The position numbers and the translations under genes are program-made. Shown here piece by piece: positions 1-8,951 of a stretch of 33,320 bases of DNA; within the stretch, counting starts at the first letter, position 1; each line of letters begins with the position of its first letter. The stretch lies in assembly GCA_964470055.1 (NCBI GenBank), contig CAYXZZ010000005.1:1-33320 (forward strand), in the 5' to 3' direction. The DNA comes from JAEDES01 sp964470055. GTDB taxonomy: Bacteria > Bacillota_I > Bacilli_A > RF39 > UBA660. A model generated the notes under the pieces. The model was not told the origin of the DNA and searched no databases. It was given only the letters and a program-made list of their open reading frames with translations.

Positions 1-53
1 ACATAAAGAAATCAAATTTTTAAACTTGAAATCTTTATGTTCAACATTATACG

Positions 54-62
54 TGGTATACT
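54..62 (+). promoter_or_regulatory. Extended -10 promoter of the lipoprotein gene
   Basis: The sequence TGGTATACT fits an extended -10 element (TGn plus TATACT), and a transcript would start near 69, just ahead of the ribosome binding site at 76-82. The -35 is poor. A 9-bp inverted repeat (1-9 with 32-40) lies upstream and may be the end of a terminator of an off-window gene. Confidence 0.45.
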
Positions 63-88
63 TAACTCATAATACGAGGAGTTTATAT

Positions 89-544
89 ATGAAGAAAAAA
101 ATTATTTTAATTTTATTAATAATTATATTTTTAATCACAGGTTGTACAACAAAAGAGTCTATGCATTATGATACTTTCGTAAAGACTATGGAAGCAAGAA
201 ACTTTAAAATAGTTGACATGACATCAATTGCGATTCAAAGCAATAAAGGAGTAGAATATTGTTATTACGCTACAAACTATGATGAAAGATATACAATTGA
301 ATACTATTCATTTGATAGTGAGATGTCAGCTCAAGCCTTTTATGCCCAAAAACAAGTAGAATTCACAAGTACCGGTGCTCAGGCCAGTACTGAATTAAAT
401 TCTGGAAATTATTCAAAATATGCTCAAACTTTCAAAGGAAAATATGGTGTTGTTTCGCGAGTATCAAATACAGTCGTTTACTTAAATGTCAATTCTGATT
501 ACTCTCAAGAAGTAAAAGAATTATTAAAGGATATTGGCTACTAA
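89..544 (+). CDS. Small secreted lipoprotein of unknown function
   Basis: The start at 89 was chosen because GAGGAG lies 6-8 bases upstream; the reading frame opens earlier, at 26, but those residues do not look like a signal peptide. From 89 the protein has 151 residues: two or three lysines, a hydrophobic stretch, and a lipobox ending ITGC with the lipidated cysteine at residue 19. It should therefore be exported and anchored to the outer face of the membrane. The mature part is rich in Tyr, Ser and Asn and has no motif I recognise. It has its own promoter and no partner gene in the window. The lipoprotein call is firm; the function is unknown. Confidence 0.8.
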   Translation: MKKKIILILLIIIFLITGCTTKESMHYDTFVKTMEARNFKIVDMTSIAIQSNKGVEYCYYATNYDERYTIEYYSFDSEMSAQAFYAQKQVEFTSTGAQASTELNSGNYSKYAQTFKGKYGVVSRVSNTVVYLNVNSDYSQEVKELLKDIGY

Positions 545-558
545 TATCTTTTTTTAAA

Positions 559-587
559 TTGACAAATGTAAAAAATACACATATTAT
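559..587 (+). promoter_or_regulatory. Promoter of the Nudix/wHTH gene
   Basis: TTGACA at 559-564 is followed by a 17-base spacer and TATTAT at 582-587, a near-consensus housekeeping promoter. The predicted start near 594 leaves only a few bases before the AAAAGGAG ribosome binding site (about 596-603). Confidence 0.6.
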
Positions 588-610
588 ATAGATAAAAAGG
601 AGAAAAAACT

Positions 611-1285
611 ATGGAATTAAAAAATCCATTATATAAAAATATTGGTGCTCACGTAATAAATTCAATCTTCACAATCGATAAAGGAAGAATAAAAGTTCTT
701 CTTATAAAAAGAACAAACGAGCCTTATAAAGATAAATGGGCCTTAGTAGGAGGCGCAATGTACAATAATGAACTTATTGAACAAGCCGCTATAAGAGAAT
801 TAAAAGAAAAAACAAATCTCGAAGATATTTCCCTAACATTCGTCGGAGTAGAAGATAAAATAGATAGATCACCCCTTCAACGAATGTTGGCATTTAATTT
901 TATTGGCTTAGTTGATATAGACAAAGTAAATCTTCTAACAGAAACAACTAAAACATCCGATGCAGCCTGGTTTACTCTAGAAAACATTCCTCAACTTGCC
1001 TATGACCATAATAAAATTTTATCCTCATCAGTTGAAAAATTAAAAGAGATGATAGTCTCTTCAAACATATTAAAAAAACTTTACCCAAATGGTTTCACTA
1101 TTCCAGAAATCCATAAAGTTTATGAAACCATTTTAGGAGTTGAAATAGATAGAAGAAACTTTAGAAAAAAACTTATCTCACAAAAAATTATCATTGATAC
1201 TAATGAAACAAGTAATTTTGAAGGAAAAAAACCAGCCAAAAAATATAAATTTAATGAAGAGCTTCAAGATAAAAAATTATTTTAA
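611..1285 (+). CDS. Nudix-domain transcription regulator, NrtR-like
   Basis: The protein has 224 residues with an N-terminal Nudix fold (about 10-140) and a C-terminal winged-helix-like domain (about 150-220). This is the architecture of NrtR-type regulators, in which the Nudix domain senses an ADP-ribose-related ligand and the winged helix binds DNA; NrtR itself controls NAD synthesis genes. The Nudix box can be followed as G48, E54, R62-E63, but it reads RELKEK where hydrolases have REUxEE: the metal-binding second glutamate is Lys67 and the following Gly is lost. That points to a ligand sensor rather than an active hydrolase. It is a single-gene unit with its own promoter and a terminator behind it. 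No NAD genes are next to it, so the target is unknown. Confidence 0.75.
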   Translation: MELKNPLYKNIGAHVINSIFTIDKGRIKVLLIKRTNEPYKDKWALVGGAMYNNELIEQAAIRELKEKTNLEDISLTFVGVEDKIDRSPLQRMLAFNFIGLVDIDKVNLLTETTKTSDAAWFTLENIPQLAYDHNKILSSSVEKLKEMIVSSNILKKLYPNGFTIPEIHKVYETILGVEIDRRNFRKKLISQKIIIDTNETSNFEGKKPAKKYKFNEELQDKKLF

Positions 1286-1298
1286 TTAATTCTAGCCA

Positions 1299-1333
1299 AA
1301 AAACAGTACAAGATCACAACTTATACTGTTTTT
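1299..1333. terminator. Bidirectional terminator between convergent genes
   Basis: AAAAACAGTA (1299-1308) pairs with TACTGTTTTT (1324-1333). Both strands carry a T run after the stem, so it can stop both the plus-strand Nudix gene and the minus-strand M16 operon. Confidence 0.75.
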
Positions 1334-1351
1334 ATTATCTTAATAAAATTA

Positions 1352-2596
1352 CTATTCCTTATCTTTTATCACCGTAGTCGTACAATGACTAAAATCCAGG
1401 GATTTAATCATCTCCACAAACTCCTCATAACTAAACGCTTCAATATCTGAAACAGTATCTGGATATGGATAATTAAATTCAACTATATTACTCACAAAAG
1501 GCATAATCGTATCAAATAAATTTTCACTACGAAGAACAACTTTTAAAATAGAATCTTTTTTATCAATTTCAAAAATTTCCTCATCAAAACAATCTAATTT
1601 CTTAAAAGTGTCTTTAATTCTTTTTTCTAATTCAGAAGAATTATTACTATAAGAACCAATTGAAATTAAAATAAAATCATCTAACGCAAAATCACTACAA
1701 GAAAGTCCCGTCGTAATAATTCCATCTCTAACTAAATCTTTATAAAGAAAAGAAGTCATTCCAAAATACATATCAAAGAAATAATGTAAATAAAAATCTA
1801 ATTTTAAACGTTCTTTAACACTAAATTTACTTAAATCAACTTTATAAGTAACTTCTGTATATTCTTCTCCAGTAGGAAATTTTAAAACTCCATATTCTTC
1901 AACGACATCTTTATCTTCTTTAATTTTAATTACTTCAACATTCTTTTCTTTAATATCAAGTTTTTCATATACATCTTTTATTACTTTCAAAATTTTATCT
2001 TTATCAAAGTTTCCTCCAACTACAATAAATTGATTTTTCGGTTGATAAAACGCTTCAAAACAAGCAATCACATCTTCTAAAGAGGTACTTGTTACATCCT
2101 CCAAACTACCACCAATACTACGAGTCTTAATATTTTTAAAACAATTATCTAAAGTAAGTTGATTACTATGATAAAACTTATTATTCATTTTTCCACGTAT
2201 TTCTTGAAGAATAGGTCTTTTAATTTTTTCTAAACTCTCTTTATCAAAAACAGGGGAGTAAATACCTTGAATCATTGTCTCAATACCATACTCTACATCT
2301 TCAACCGTTTCAAAATAATATCTAGTCATATTATAATAAGTTGAAGCATTAGTTGACATTTGTTTTTCTCCAAGTAGTTTTAAAAAATTTCCTCGAGAAT
2401 TCTCTTCAACTATATAATGTTCTAAAATATGTGCAATTCCATCTTGCATATGATATTCTTTTCCATCAACAATAAAATCTTTAGTTTTCCCACCAAATAA
2501 AGTAATATGTTGAAAAAAGGTAGAATGTCTTTTCTTATCAATATAAAAGTAAATCGTAAGACCATTATCCAATTTTAAAGTTTCAATATTACTCAT
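1352..2596 (-). CDS. ymfH: M16 family zinc peptidase, YmfH/YfmH type
   Basis: The start was placed at 2596 rather than 2614 because GAGGAGG lies about 7 bases upstream of that ATG. The protein then has 414 residues. The inverted zinc motif HxxEH is intact as H56-I-L-E59-H60, with a glutamate-rich helix (LEKIKRPILQEIRGK) downstream as expected for the third ligand. M16 peptidases of this type act as a pair with a catalytically dead partner; here that partner is the gene immediately upstream, whose last bases overlap this start by 8 nt. In databases this pair is often labelled EF-P 5-aminopentanol modification-associated (YfmF/YfmH) from its neighbourhood in Bacillus. Substrate unknown. Confidence 0.85.
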   Translation of the reverse strand: MSNIETLKLDNGLTIYFYIDKKRHSTFFQHITLFGGKTKDFIVDGKEYHMQDGIAHILEHYIVEENSRGNFLKLLGEKQMSTNASTYYNMTRYYFETVEDVEYGIETMIQGIYSPVFDKESLEKIKRPILQEIRGKMNNKFYHSNQLTLDNCFKNIKTRSIGGSLEDVTSTSLEDVIACFEAFYQPKNQFIVVGGNFDKDKILKVIKDVYEKLDIKEKNVEVIKIKEDKDVVEEYGVLKFPTGEEYTEVTYKVDLSKFSVKERLKLDFYLHYFFDMYFGMTSFLYKDLVRDGIITTGLSCSDFALDDFILISIGSYSNNSSELEKRIKDTFKKLDCFDEEIFEIDKKDSILKVVLRSENLFDTIMPFVSNIVEFNYPYPDTVSDIEAFSYEEFVEMIKSLDFSHCTTTVIKDKE

Positions 2597-3845
2597 GTTC
2601 TTCCTCCTCAACAAAATATATTGTATCTAGAATCATTCTCTCCATAAATTTAGAAATATCTTCAGCTGAAATTTTAAGAATATCCTGATAATTATCATTC
2701 ATGTTTTTATCAATATCCAAAGTTTCATACATAACGTCTCCTAAAAGAGCAAACTTATCATCTAAACTTTTAATCAAACCAATTCTTCGACGATTCTTAA
2801 TATTTTCTAAATACTCACCAATATTATTTGGATTCTTAATATCATCCATAACTTCCTTAATCTTTTCAATTACAATATCTTTATTATTTTTATTAACATA
2901 AGCCGTAATTTCAAATACACCATATCTTATATAAGAAACAACTTTTGATGAATAAACCAAATCATTTTCATCCCTTAATTTTTTATTAAGCATTCTAGAA
3001 GATAGGGAAGTAAGTAAACTTTTTACTAAGCCAATTGTATTAAAATCCTCCTCATTAAAATCTTCAATTTTATAGTAAAAAGAAATAGCCGAATCTTTAA
3101 ATTCTTTCTTATCTTCAATAACTCTAACATCACCCTTACGTACTTTTAAAAAGTGATTATAGTTTTTTAAAATTTCCCTTTTACCAGCACTATTTTTATA
3201 CAAATATTTATCAGATAATTCATTAATTCTTTTACTATCGACATTTCCAAACACAAAAATAGCCGGACGATAATCTTTTATAATTTCTAGATAAAGTTCA
3301 TATAAATTTTTAGAATTAACTTCATCAATTTGTGTTCTATGATTTTCAACTGAACGTGAAAGAATTCCTTCATCATCAATTAATTCCAATCCCTTAACAG
3401 AATGATATACCTTTAAATTTTTCATTCCATTATCAATACTCATTTGAAGATTCCTTTTTTCTCTTTCTACTTCAAATTCATCAAATCCACCCTCAACAAT
3501 TTTCGGATTATAAATCATCTCACTAAAAAATTCAAACTGCTTTTCTAGATGGTCACATCCCAAAGCCTCTATATCAGGAATAACCATATTAAAGCATAAA
3601 CAGCCCGTTGTCCCAATCGTTAATCTATTGCAACTAGTACTCAAAATATAATTTTTTTTTCTATTTTTTTGAAACTCTTCCTCAGTTGGATATTTATTAT
3701 TCATATACATAAGCATACTAGGAAGTATTGTCAATTTAGTCAAAAACTCTTCTTTTTCTTGATAAGGAAACATTATTCTAACTATTATTGTTTGAAAATC
3801 TTCATTTGCAACAATAACAGGCCTATCAGGTATTTTTAAATTCAT
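2589..3845 (-). CDS. ymfF: M16-like peptidase partner lacking the zinc motif, YmfF type
   Basis: The protein has 418 residues with the overall M16 fold pattern but no HxxEH sequence in the N-terminal half, so it should be the non-catalytic half of an M16 heterodimer with the downstream YmfH-type gene. Translation is probably coupled because the two genes overlap by 8 nt. The start at 3845 has GAGGTGAT a few bases upstream. A -10 box (TATAAT on the minus strand, 3870-3865) precedes it; the -35 region overlaps the terminator of trkH. Confidence 0.8.
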   Translation of the reverse strand: MNLKIPDRPVIVANEDFQTIIVRIMFPYQEKEEFLTKLTILPSMLMYMNNKYPTEEEFQKNRKKNYILSTSCNRLTIGTTGCLCFNMVIPDIEALGCDHLEKQFEFFSEMIYNPKIVEGGFDEFEVEREKRNLQMSIDNGMKNLKVYHSVKGLELIDDEGILSRSVENHRTQIDEVNSKNLYELYLEIIKDYRPAIFVFGNVDSKRINELSDKYLYKNSAGKREILKNYNHFLKVRKGDVRVIEDKKEFKDSAISFYYKIEDFNEEDFNTIGLVKSLLTSLSSRMLNKKLRDENDLVYSSKVVSYIRYGVFEITAYVNKNNKDIVIEKIKEVMDDIKNPNNIGEYLENIKNRRRIGLIKSLDDKFALLGDVMYETLDIDKNMNDNYQDILKISAEDISKFMERMILDTIYFVEEEEHE

Positions 3846-3872
3846 CTATATCACCTCTAATTAAATTATATC

Positions 3873-3899
3873 AAAAGAAAAAGGACTAGTAAAAGTCCT
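3873..3899 (-). terminator. Terminator of the trkA-trkH operon
   Basis: On the minus strand AGGACT (3899-3894) pairs with AGTCCT (3887-3882), followed by TTTTTTCTTTT. The stem overlaps the trkH stop codon. Confidence 0.7.
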
Positions 3900-5313
3900 A
3901 TCGCTTTAAATCACTAAACAAAACCATCATTGGCATAATTTCTAATCTTCCAAGTAACATCCCAATCGATAAAACAAGCTTTGAAAGCCCACTAAACTCT
4001 GAAAAATTAGAAATATCAAAACAAAGACCAGCGTTTGTAAAAGTCGTAAATACAGCATTAATAGTCTGACTAAGATTAACCTTATCAAAACTAATGATCA
4101 ACATAATACCTATTATAAAAATTGCATAAAGAAGCAAGTATATACAAGTACTTCTTACCGTATCTTCCTCAACTTTTTTTCCTTCAAAAGTAATCGTTCT
4201 AACACTATTTGGATGAATTGCTTTTAAAAGTTCTCTCTTAATAGTTTTTAGTAAAATTAATAATCTAGATATCTTAAAACCACCACATGTACTTCCAGCA
4301 CAAGCACTTATTAGCATTAAAATCAAAAATAATATTCTACAGGCAGTTGGATAAATATTTATATCTCCAACGCTCATACCCGTACTAGTCATTATTGAAC
4401 TAACATGAAAAAATGATTCCGTAAACGCTTGACTAATATTTTGAAACAATCCCACAGTATTAATAAAAATAAATAAAACTGAAAAAACAAAAATTAACAG
4501 GTAAGCCTTTAATTCTTCACTCTTAAGAGCACTTTTTATATCTTTCATCAATATTAAAAAATAAATATTAAAGTTTATTCCAAATAAAAACATAAATATA
4601 GCAATAACATACTTATTAAAAGTAGAGTAGGTAGCAACACTAGAATTTAACGTTGCGAATCCACCAGTTCCAGCCGTAGAAAAAGCCGTTAATAAACTAT
4701 CAAACAAATCAAGTCCACCAATTAATAACAAAACCATCTCTACAATAGTAAGAGCAATATATATTCCATATAGATATAACAATGTTTTCTTAATACCAGG
4801 AACTAACTTTGCCACACTAGGACCAGGCATTTCCGCTTTCAAAACATGCATCGATTTATCATTATTTGCTAATGGAACAACCGCCATTACAAAAGCCAAC
4901 ACTCCCATACCGCCAATAAAATGCATAAACGCTCGCCAAAATAACATACTTTTTCCCAAAGTCTCAACATCTTTAAATATCGAAGCGCCAGTTGTCGTAA
5001 GACCAGACACAGCCTCAAAAAAAGCATCAATAAATTTTGCATCCTTATTTATCCAAAAAGGCAACGCCCCAATAATACTTATAATAATCCAAGCAAGTGC
5101 CACAATAATAAAGCCATCTTTCGCATACAAAGTTTTATTTTTTAATTTAATCGAATTAAGTAATGCCCCAATAATCAAACTGATTAATGCCGGAATAAAA
5201 AAGGGTACAACACTTTCTTTATAAATAACCGCAACCATCATTGGCAAACACAAAAGAACCGCAAAAGCAATTAAAACTTTCCCAATATATTTATATACCA
5301 ATCTATTTTTCAT
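3898..5313 (-). CDS. trkH: Potassium uptake channel subunit TrkH
   Basis: The protein has 471 residues with about ten hydrophobic membrane spans. It carries the four pore-loop signatures of TrkH/KtrB channels, each with the filter glycine: TTTGASIF, STAGTGGFATL, SACAGSTCGGF and TNAGLCFD. These proteins move K+ (in some cases Na+ as well) across the cytoplasmic membrane and are gated by a cytosolic RCK-domain ring. That gating subunit is encoded immediately upstream (trkA), 3 nt away, with TTGAGGTAG serving as ribosome binding site at the junction. The length is normal for TrkH. Confidence 0.93.
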   Translation of the reverse strand: MKNRLVYKYIGKVLIAFAVLLCLPMMVAVIYKESVVPFFIPALISLIIGALLNSIKLKNKTLYAKDGFIIVALAWIIISIIGALPFWINKDAKFIDAFFEAVSGLTTTGASIFKDVETLGKSMLFWRAFMHFIGGMGVLAFVMAVVPLANNDKSMHVLKAEMPGPSVAKLVPGIKKTLLYLYGIYIALTIVEMVLLLIGGLDLFDSLLTAFSTAGTGGFATLNSSVATYSTFNKYVIAIFMFLFGINFNIYFLILMKDIKSALKSEELKAYLLIFVFSVLFIFINTVGLFQNISQAFTESFFHVSSIMTSTGMSVGDINIYPTACRILFLILMLISACAGSTCGGFKISRLLILLKTIKRELLKAIHPNSVRTITFEGKKVEEDTVRSTCIYLLLYAIFIIGIMLIISFDKVNLSQTINAVFTTFTNAGLCFDISNFSEFSGLSKLVLSIGMLLGRLEIMPMMVLFSDLKR

Positions 5314-5316
5314 AAT

Positions 5317-6669
5317 CTACCTCAATATGTCATTAATATCTCTAATCTCATCATTAGTATCAATTACTACAATCGTATCACTTTCCTTAATCTCATCATT
5401 TCCAGTAGGGAAAATAATACTTTTACCTCTCATAATCGCAATAATTAAAACTCCATCTTTAAACTTAATCTCTTTAATTTTACAATCAAGGGCTTTAAAA
5501 TCATCTCTAACTGTAAACTCCAACATTTCAAATAAGTCATCATTGATTTTATAAATCGCCTCGCAACTACTTTTATCACTATTTTGCATTGCTCGAATGT
5601 ATTTAACAATTTGTCCAGTTGCAATCTTATGAGGTGTAATAACTGTATCAATATGTGACTTTTCAACAATCCCATCCAAATTAATATGATTAATCTTCGT
5701 AATAATTTTTGGAACCTTCTGCATAGCCGCAAACATCGAATAAACAATATTTTCTTCATCTATACTAGTAAGTGCCACAAACGCATCACAAGACTCAATT
5801 CCTTCTTCAAATAACACATTCTGATCAGAAACATCTCCATTAATAATTAAAGCCCCAGGCAACTTCTCACTCAATGTCATACATCTTTCTGGACTAATTT
5901 CAATAATCTTTACTTGCATTCCCATCTCAAGTAAACTCTTCGCCAAATAAATAGCCGTATTAGAACCACCACTAATAATAACTTTTTTAGTTTTTTCCTG
6001 AATCAATTCTGAAAGAATCAAAAATTTATTAATAGACTTATTAGTTCCACTAACAAAAATCTTATCATTTGCTTGCAACTTAGTATTTCCAGTTGGAACA
6101 ATAATTTTCTCATCTCTTTCAATTGCACAAATAATTAAATTTTCCACTTTTTTAGAAATACTACTAACAGTTATCCTATCAATCGGACTATTTTCTTTAA
6201 CTCTAAATGAAACTAATTGAACACGACCTTTCAAAAAAGTAGTAGCATCCATCGCACTAGGAATACTTAAAGCCTTTGCAATCTGATTTGCCGTTAACGC
6301 CTCAGGATTTATCAACATTGAAAGTCCAAGCTCATCTTTTAAAATATTAACTGAATTTGAATATTCAGGAGTTCTAATTCTCGCAATAGTATGTTCTGCC
6401 CCTAATTTTTTTCCTAGTAAACTACACATAACATTTTGCTCATCATTTTCCATAACACTAATAAGTAAATCTGCATCACTAATACCAGCCTCACTAAGCA
6501 CATTAGCATCCAATCCACTACCAACAATATAATTAACATCCTCATTATTAACTACATCCATACTAGTAGAAAAATCAACATCCACCAAAGTTACCTCATT
6601 ATTTTCTTTAACTAAGTTTTTTGCTAAATATTCTCCTAATTTACCAATTCCAACGATTATTATTTTCAT
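5317..6669 (-). CDS. trkA: Potassium channel gating subunit TrkA (two RCK modules)
   Basis: The protein has 450 residues and is made of two tandem RCK units. The first Rossmann domain starts with GIGKLG and the acidic VDVD strand end; the second (from about residue 228) starts with ISGGSNTAIYLAKSL and has IIEIS. Each is followed by a TrkA-C domain, visible as the repeated PTGN...D.I segments near residues 190-210 and 420-440. The Rossmann domains bind NAD(H) or ATP and control the TrkH pore. Promoter: extended -10 TGTTATAAT on the minus strand (TATAAT at 6693-6688), with AAGGTGATG ahead of the start. It is first in the operon with trkH. Confidence 0.93.
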   Translation of the reverse strand: MKIIIVGIGKLGEYLAKNLVKENNEVTLVDVDFSTSMDVVNNEDVNYIVGSGLDANVLSEAGISDADLLISVMENDEQNVMCSLLGKKLGAEHTIARIRTPEYSNSVNILKDELGLSMLINPEALTANQIAKALSIPSAMDATTFLKGRVQLVSFRVKENSPIDRITVSSISKKVENLIICAIERDEKIIVPTGNTKLQANDKIFVSGTNKSINKFLILSELIQEKTKKVIISGGSNTAIYLAKSLLEMGMQVKIIEISPERCMTLSEKLPGALIINGDVSDQNVLFEEGIESCDAFVALTSIDEENIVYSMFAAMQKVPKIITKINHINLDGIVEKSHIDTVITPHKIATGQIVKYIRAMQNSDKSSCEAIYKINDDLFEMLEFTVRDDFKALDCKIKEIKFKDGVLIIAIMRGKSIIFPTGNDEIKESDTIVVIDTNDEIRDINDILR

Positions 6670-6782
6670 TTTACATCACCTTAACTAATTATAACAGACA
6701 TCTAAATTTTAAGCATTACTTAATCTAAGAATATCAATTTAAATATTTTTATTGTATAATACTTGTAGAAAGCAGTGATTAT

Positions 6783-7286
6783 ATGGAAATACTAATTATC
6801 TTAATAGTTGGAGGTCTAGGTTTACTTCTTATCATACTAGGAAACTATTACAAAATATCATCTAACAGATTTAAAAATAATGGTATAAAAACACAATTCA
6901 AAGTAATAGAAACAACAAAAGACCAACAAGTAGATATAGATGACAATGTAATAGGGGAAATTCATACTACGACATTTGAATTTTCTTATAATGGTAAAAT
7001 TCTAACTGAAAAAATACAAACTCATAAAAGTTTTACTATTGGTGAAGAACTAACAGGAATATATCTACCAAGAGCAAAGTTAAACAAAATAATGGTTGCA
7101 GGAGAAGGCTTTCAAATGGCTAGTAAAGTTGAATGGATTTTAATAATATTTGGTTTATTTCTAATCTGTTTAGTAGCAACTATGTTATTAATAAATACAA
7201 AATTCTTATTTCCCGTCCTAATTTCTATAATAGTCTCAGTACCAACAATATCAATTATTACTATAAGTGTTCTAAGTAAAAAATAA
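6783..7286 (+). CDS. Membrane protein of unknown function, DUF3592-like layout
   Basis: The protein has 167 residues: one N-terminal membrane helix (about 2-22), a predicted beta-rich soluble segment (about 30-110), and two C-terminal helices (about 118-137 and 142-163). This resembles DUF3592-type membrane proteins, whose function is not established. A TATAAT box at about 6756 precedes it. The next gene starts 16 nt downstream, so the two are probably co-transcribed. Confidence 0.7.
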   Translation: MEILIILIVGGLGLLLIILGNYYKISSNRFKNNGIKTQFKVIETTKDQQVDIDDNVIGEIHTTTFEFSYNGKILTEKIQTHKSFTIGEELTGIYLPRAKLNKIMVAGEGFQMASKVEWILIIFGLFLICLVATMLLINTKFLFPVLISIIVSVPTISIITISVLSKK

Positions 7287-7302
7287 GTAGGTGTAATGCA
7301 GT

Positions 7303-7827
7303 ATGAAAAAAATATACATAATATTAACGTACACAGGAACGATCCTCTCAAAAATAATAAAAATTTATACCAAAAGAGAGTACTCTCATGTCTCAATATC
7401 TCTAGATCAAGACCTAACTAAAATGTATAGCTTTGGTAGACTAAATCCTTATAATCCATTTATTGGTGGCTTTGTTCATGAAGCAGTTGATAAAGGAACA
7501 TTCAAAAGATTTAAAAAGACTAAAATTAAAATTTACTCTCTAGAAATAGATGAATATAAATATGAACACCTAGAAACAATTATAAAAAATATCCAATCTA
7601 AGAAAAATCTCTACAAGTTTAACTTTATTGGTCTTATGGCAGTAGCCTTAAATGTAAAAATAAAAAGAGAAAGATGTTTCTATTGCGCCGAATTCGTTAA
7701 ATATGTCCTAGAACAGTCTCAAGTTTTAACACTCCCAAACATAGTAAAACCAGAAGACTTTGAAAAACTCCAAGGAATTTCTGAAGTCTATAGAGGTTCC
7801 CTTATTGAATATAAAACAAATAACTAA
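7303..7827 (+). CDS. Permuted papain-like (YiiX/NlpC-P60-like) enzyme
   Basis: The protein has 174 residues. The order His first and Cys later is typical of circularly permuted NlpC/P60 enzymes: YSHVSISLD supplies His29 and CFYCAEFVKYVL supplies Cys128 at the start of a helix. Members of this superfamily hydrolyse or transfer amide or thioester bonds, and some act on lipids or peptidoglycan peptides. There is no clear signal peptide beyond a mildly hydrophobic start, so location is uncertain. It follows the membrane protein gene by 16 nt and ends at a terminator. The fold is inferred from motif order alone; the substrate is unknown. Confidence 0.65.
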   Translation: MKKIYIILTYTGTILSKIIKIYTKREYSHVSISLDQDLTKMYSFGRLNPYNPFIGGFVHEAVDKGTFKRFKKTKIKIYSLEIDEYKYEHLETIIKNIQSKKNLYKFNFIGLMAVALNVKIKRERCFYCAEFVKYVLEQSQVLTLPNIVKPEDFEKLQGISEVYRGSLIEYKTNN

Positions 7828-7829
7828 GT

Positions 7830-7860
7830 AAAAGGTAAATTTAATTATCTTTTATTTTTT
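7830..7860 (+). terminator. Terminator after the papain-like gene
   Basis: AAAAGGTAA (7830-7838) pairs with TTATCTTTT (7845-7853) with one G-U pair and a 6-base loop, followed by a T-rich run. Confidence 0.7.
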
Positions 7861-7933
7861 TTACAAACTCCATATGTTATAATAAATAAAAATACACAAT
7901 CTTTAAAAATACCCAAATTCCCAGGAGGATTAT

Positions 7934-8950
7934 ATGTTAATAAAAGTCTTAGTTTTAATAATTTTAATTTTTATAAATGGTACTTTTTCCGCAACTGAAA
8001 TTGCCTTTTTGTCATTAAATAAATACAAATTAAATAAAGAAGTCAAAAAGAATAATAAAAAATCTAAGAAAATAGTTAGTCTCTTAAATGATTCTAGTAC
8101 GTTCTTATCAGCCATTCAAGTTGCTATAACATTATCAGGTTTTCTAGCATCCGCCTTCGCCGCCGATAGTTTTGCTAGTTCAATCGCAACCTATATTAGT
8201 ATCCCTTTTCTAAGTCAAGAAACTCTAACTACAATTTTAATTATTCTAATTACAATAATTCTTTCATATTTTACTTTAGTTTTTGGCGAACTAGTTCCTA
8301 AAAAGATTGGTCTTGCATATCCAGAAAAAATCTCTTATGCCATGGTTAATATCATCTGTTTTGTCATTACTTTTTTCAAACCATTCATTGCTATTCTTAC
8401 TGCCTCAACCACAATAATCGAAAAAATATTTCATATAAAGAAAAAAGAAGAAAAAATAGAAGACGAACTAAAAGACACGATAGTAGACTCTAACCTAGAG
8501 GAGTTAGAAAAGAAAATGCTTCTAAAAGTCTTTGAATTTAATGACATAACTGTCAAAGATGTCATGACTAAAAAAGATAAAGTTGTTACTATCGATGTTA
8601 CCGATACCCATGAAGAAGCCGCTTTAAAAATAAGAAAATCAAAATTTACTAGATTCCCTGTTATAAAAGATAATCGTATCATTGGTATAATAAACATCAA
8701 AGACATAATTCTTGATACAAATAGAGAATACAATGTATATAAATATTTAAGAAAAGTCGAAAAACTAGATGCTAAAACAATCATTGATGATGCCTTCCTT
8801 TTATTAAACGGTAACTATGAATCAATGGCCATCGTTAAAGAAAACAATGAATTTATTGGTATTGTGACAGTTGAAGATATATTAGAACACATCGTCGGAA
8901 ATGTCTTTGATGAATTTGATACCAACACCACTATTAAAGAAGATGTATAA
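7934..8950 (+). CDS. CNNM/CBS-domain transporter (HlyC/CorC family), short form
   Basis: The protein has 338 residues. The N-terminal part (about 1-165) is a CNNM (DUF21) membrane domain starting NGTFSATEIAFLSL and containing FGELVPKKIGLAYPE. A tandem CBS pair follows (about 200-325) with VKDVMTKKDKVVTID, FTRFPVIKD and IGIVTVEDILEHIVG. These proteins are linked to Mg2+ or other divalent cation export and sense nucleotides through the CBS pair. The usual C-terminal CorC_HlyC domain of about 80-90 residues is absent: the frame stops 16 residues after the EDILE motif, without sign of a frameshift. An extended -10 (TGTTATAAT) and an AGGAGG ribosome binding site precede it. Confidence 0.88.
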   Translation: MLIKVLVLIILIFINGTFSATEIAFLSLNKYKLNKEVKKNNKKSKKIVSLLNDSSTFLSAIQVAITLSGFLASAFAADSFASSIATYISIPFLSQETLTTILIILITIILSYFTLVFGELVPKKIGLAYPEKISYAMVNIICFVITFFKPFIAILTASTTIIEKIFHIKKKEEKIEDELKDTIVDSNLEELEKKMLLKVFEFNDITVKDVMTKKDKVVTIDVTDTHEEAALKIRKSKFTRFPVIKDNRIIGIINIKDIILDTNREYNVYKYLRKVEKLDAKTIIDDAFLLLNGNYESMAIVKENNEFIGIVTVEDILEHIVGNVFDEFDTNTTIKEDV

Positions 8951-8951
8951 T

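Noticed and set aside
5327..5759. Open frames on both strands inside trkA
   Set aside because: They are shadows of the trkA coding sequence with biased composition and no ribosome binding sites.
7112..7396. Minus-strand frame of 94 codons across two plus-strand genes
   Set aside because: It covers the end of one real gene and the start of another and has no translation signal.
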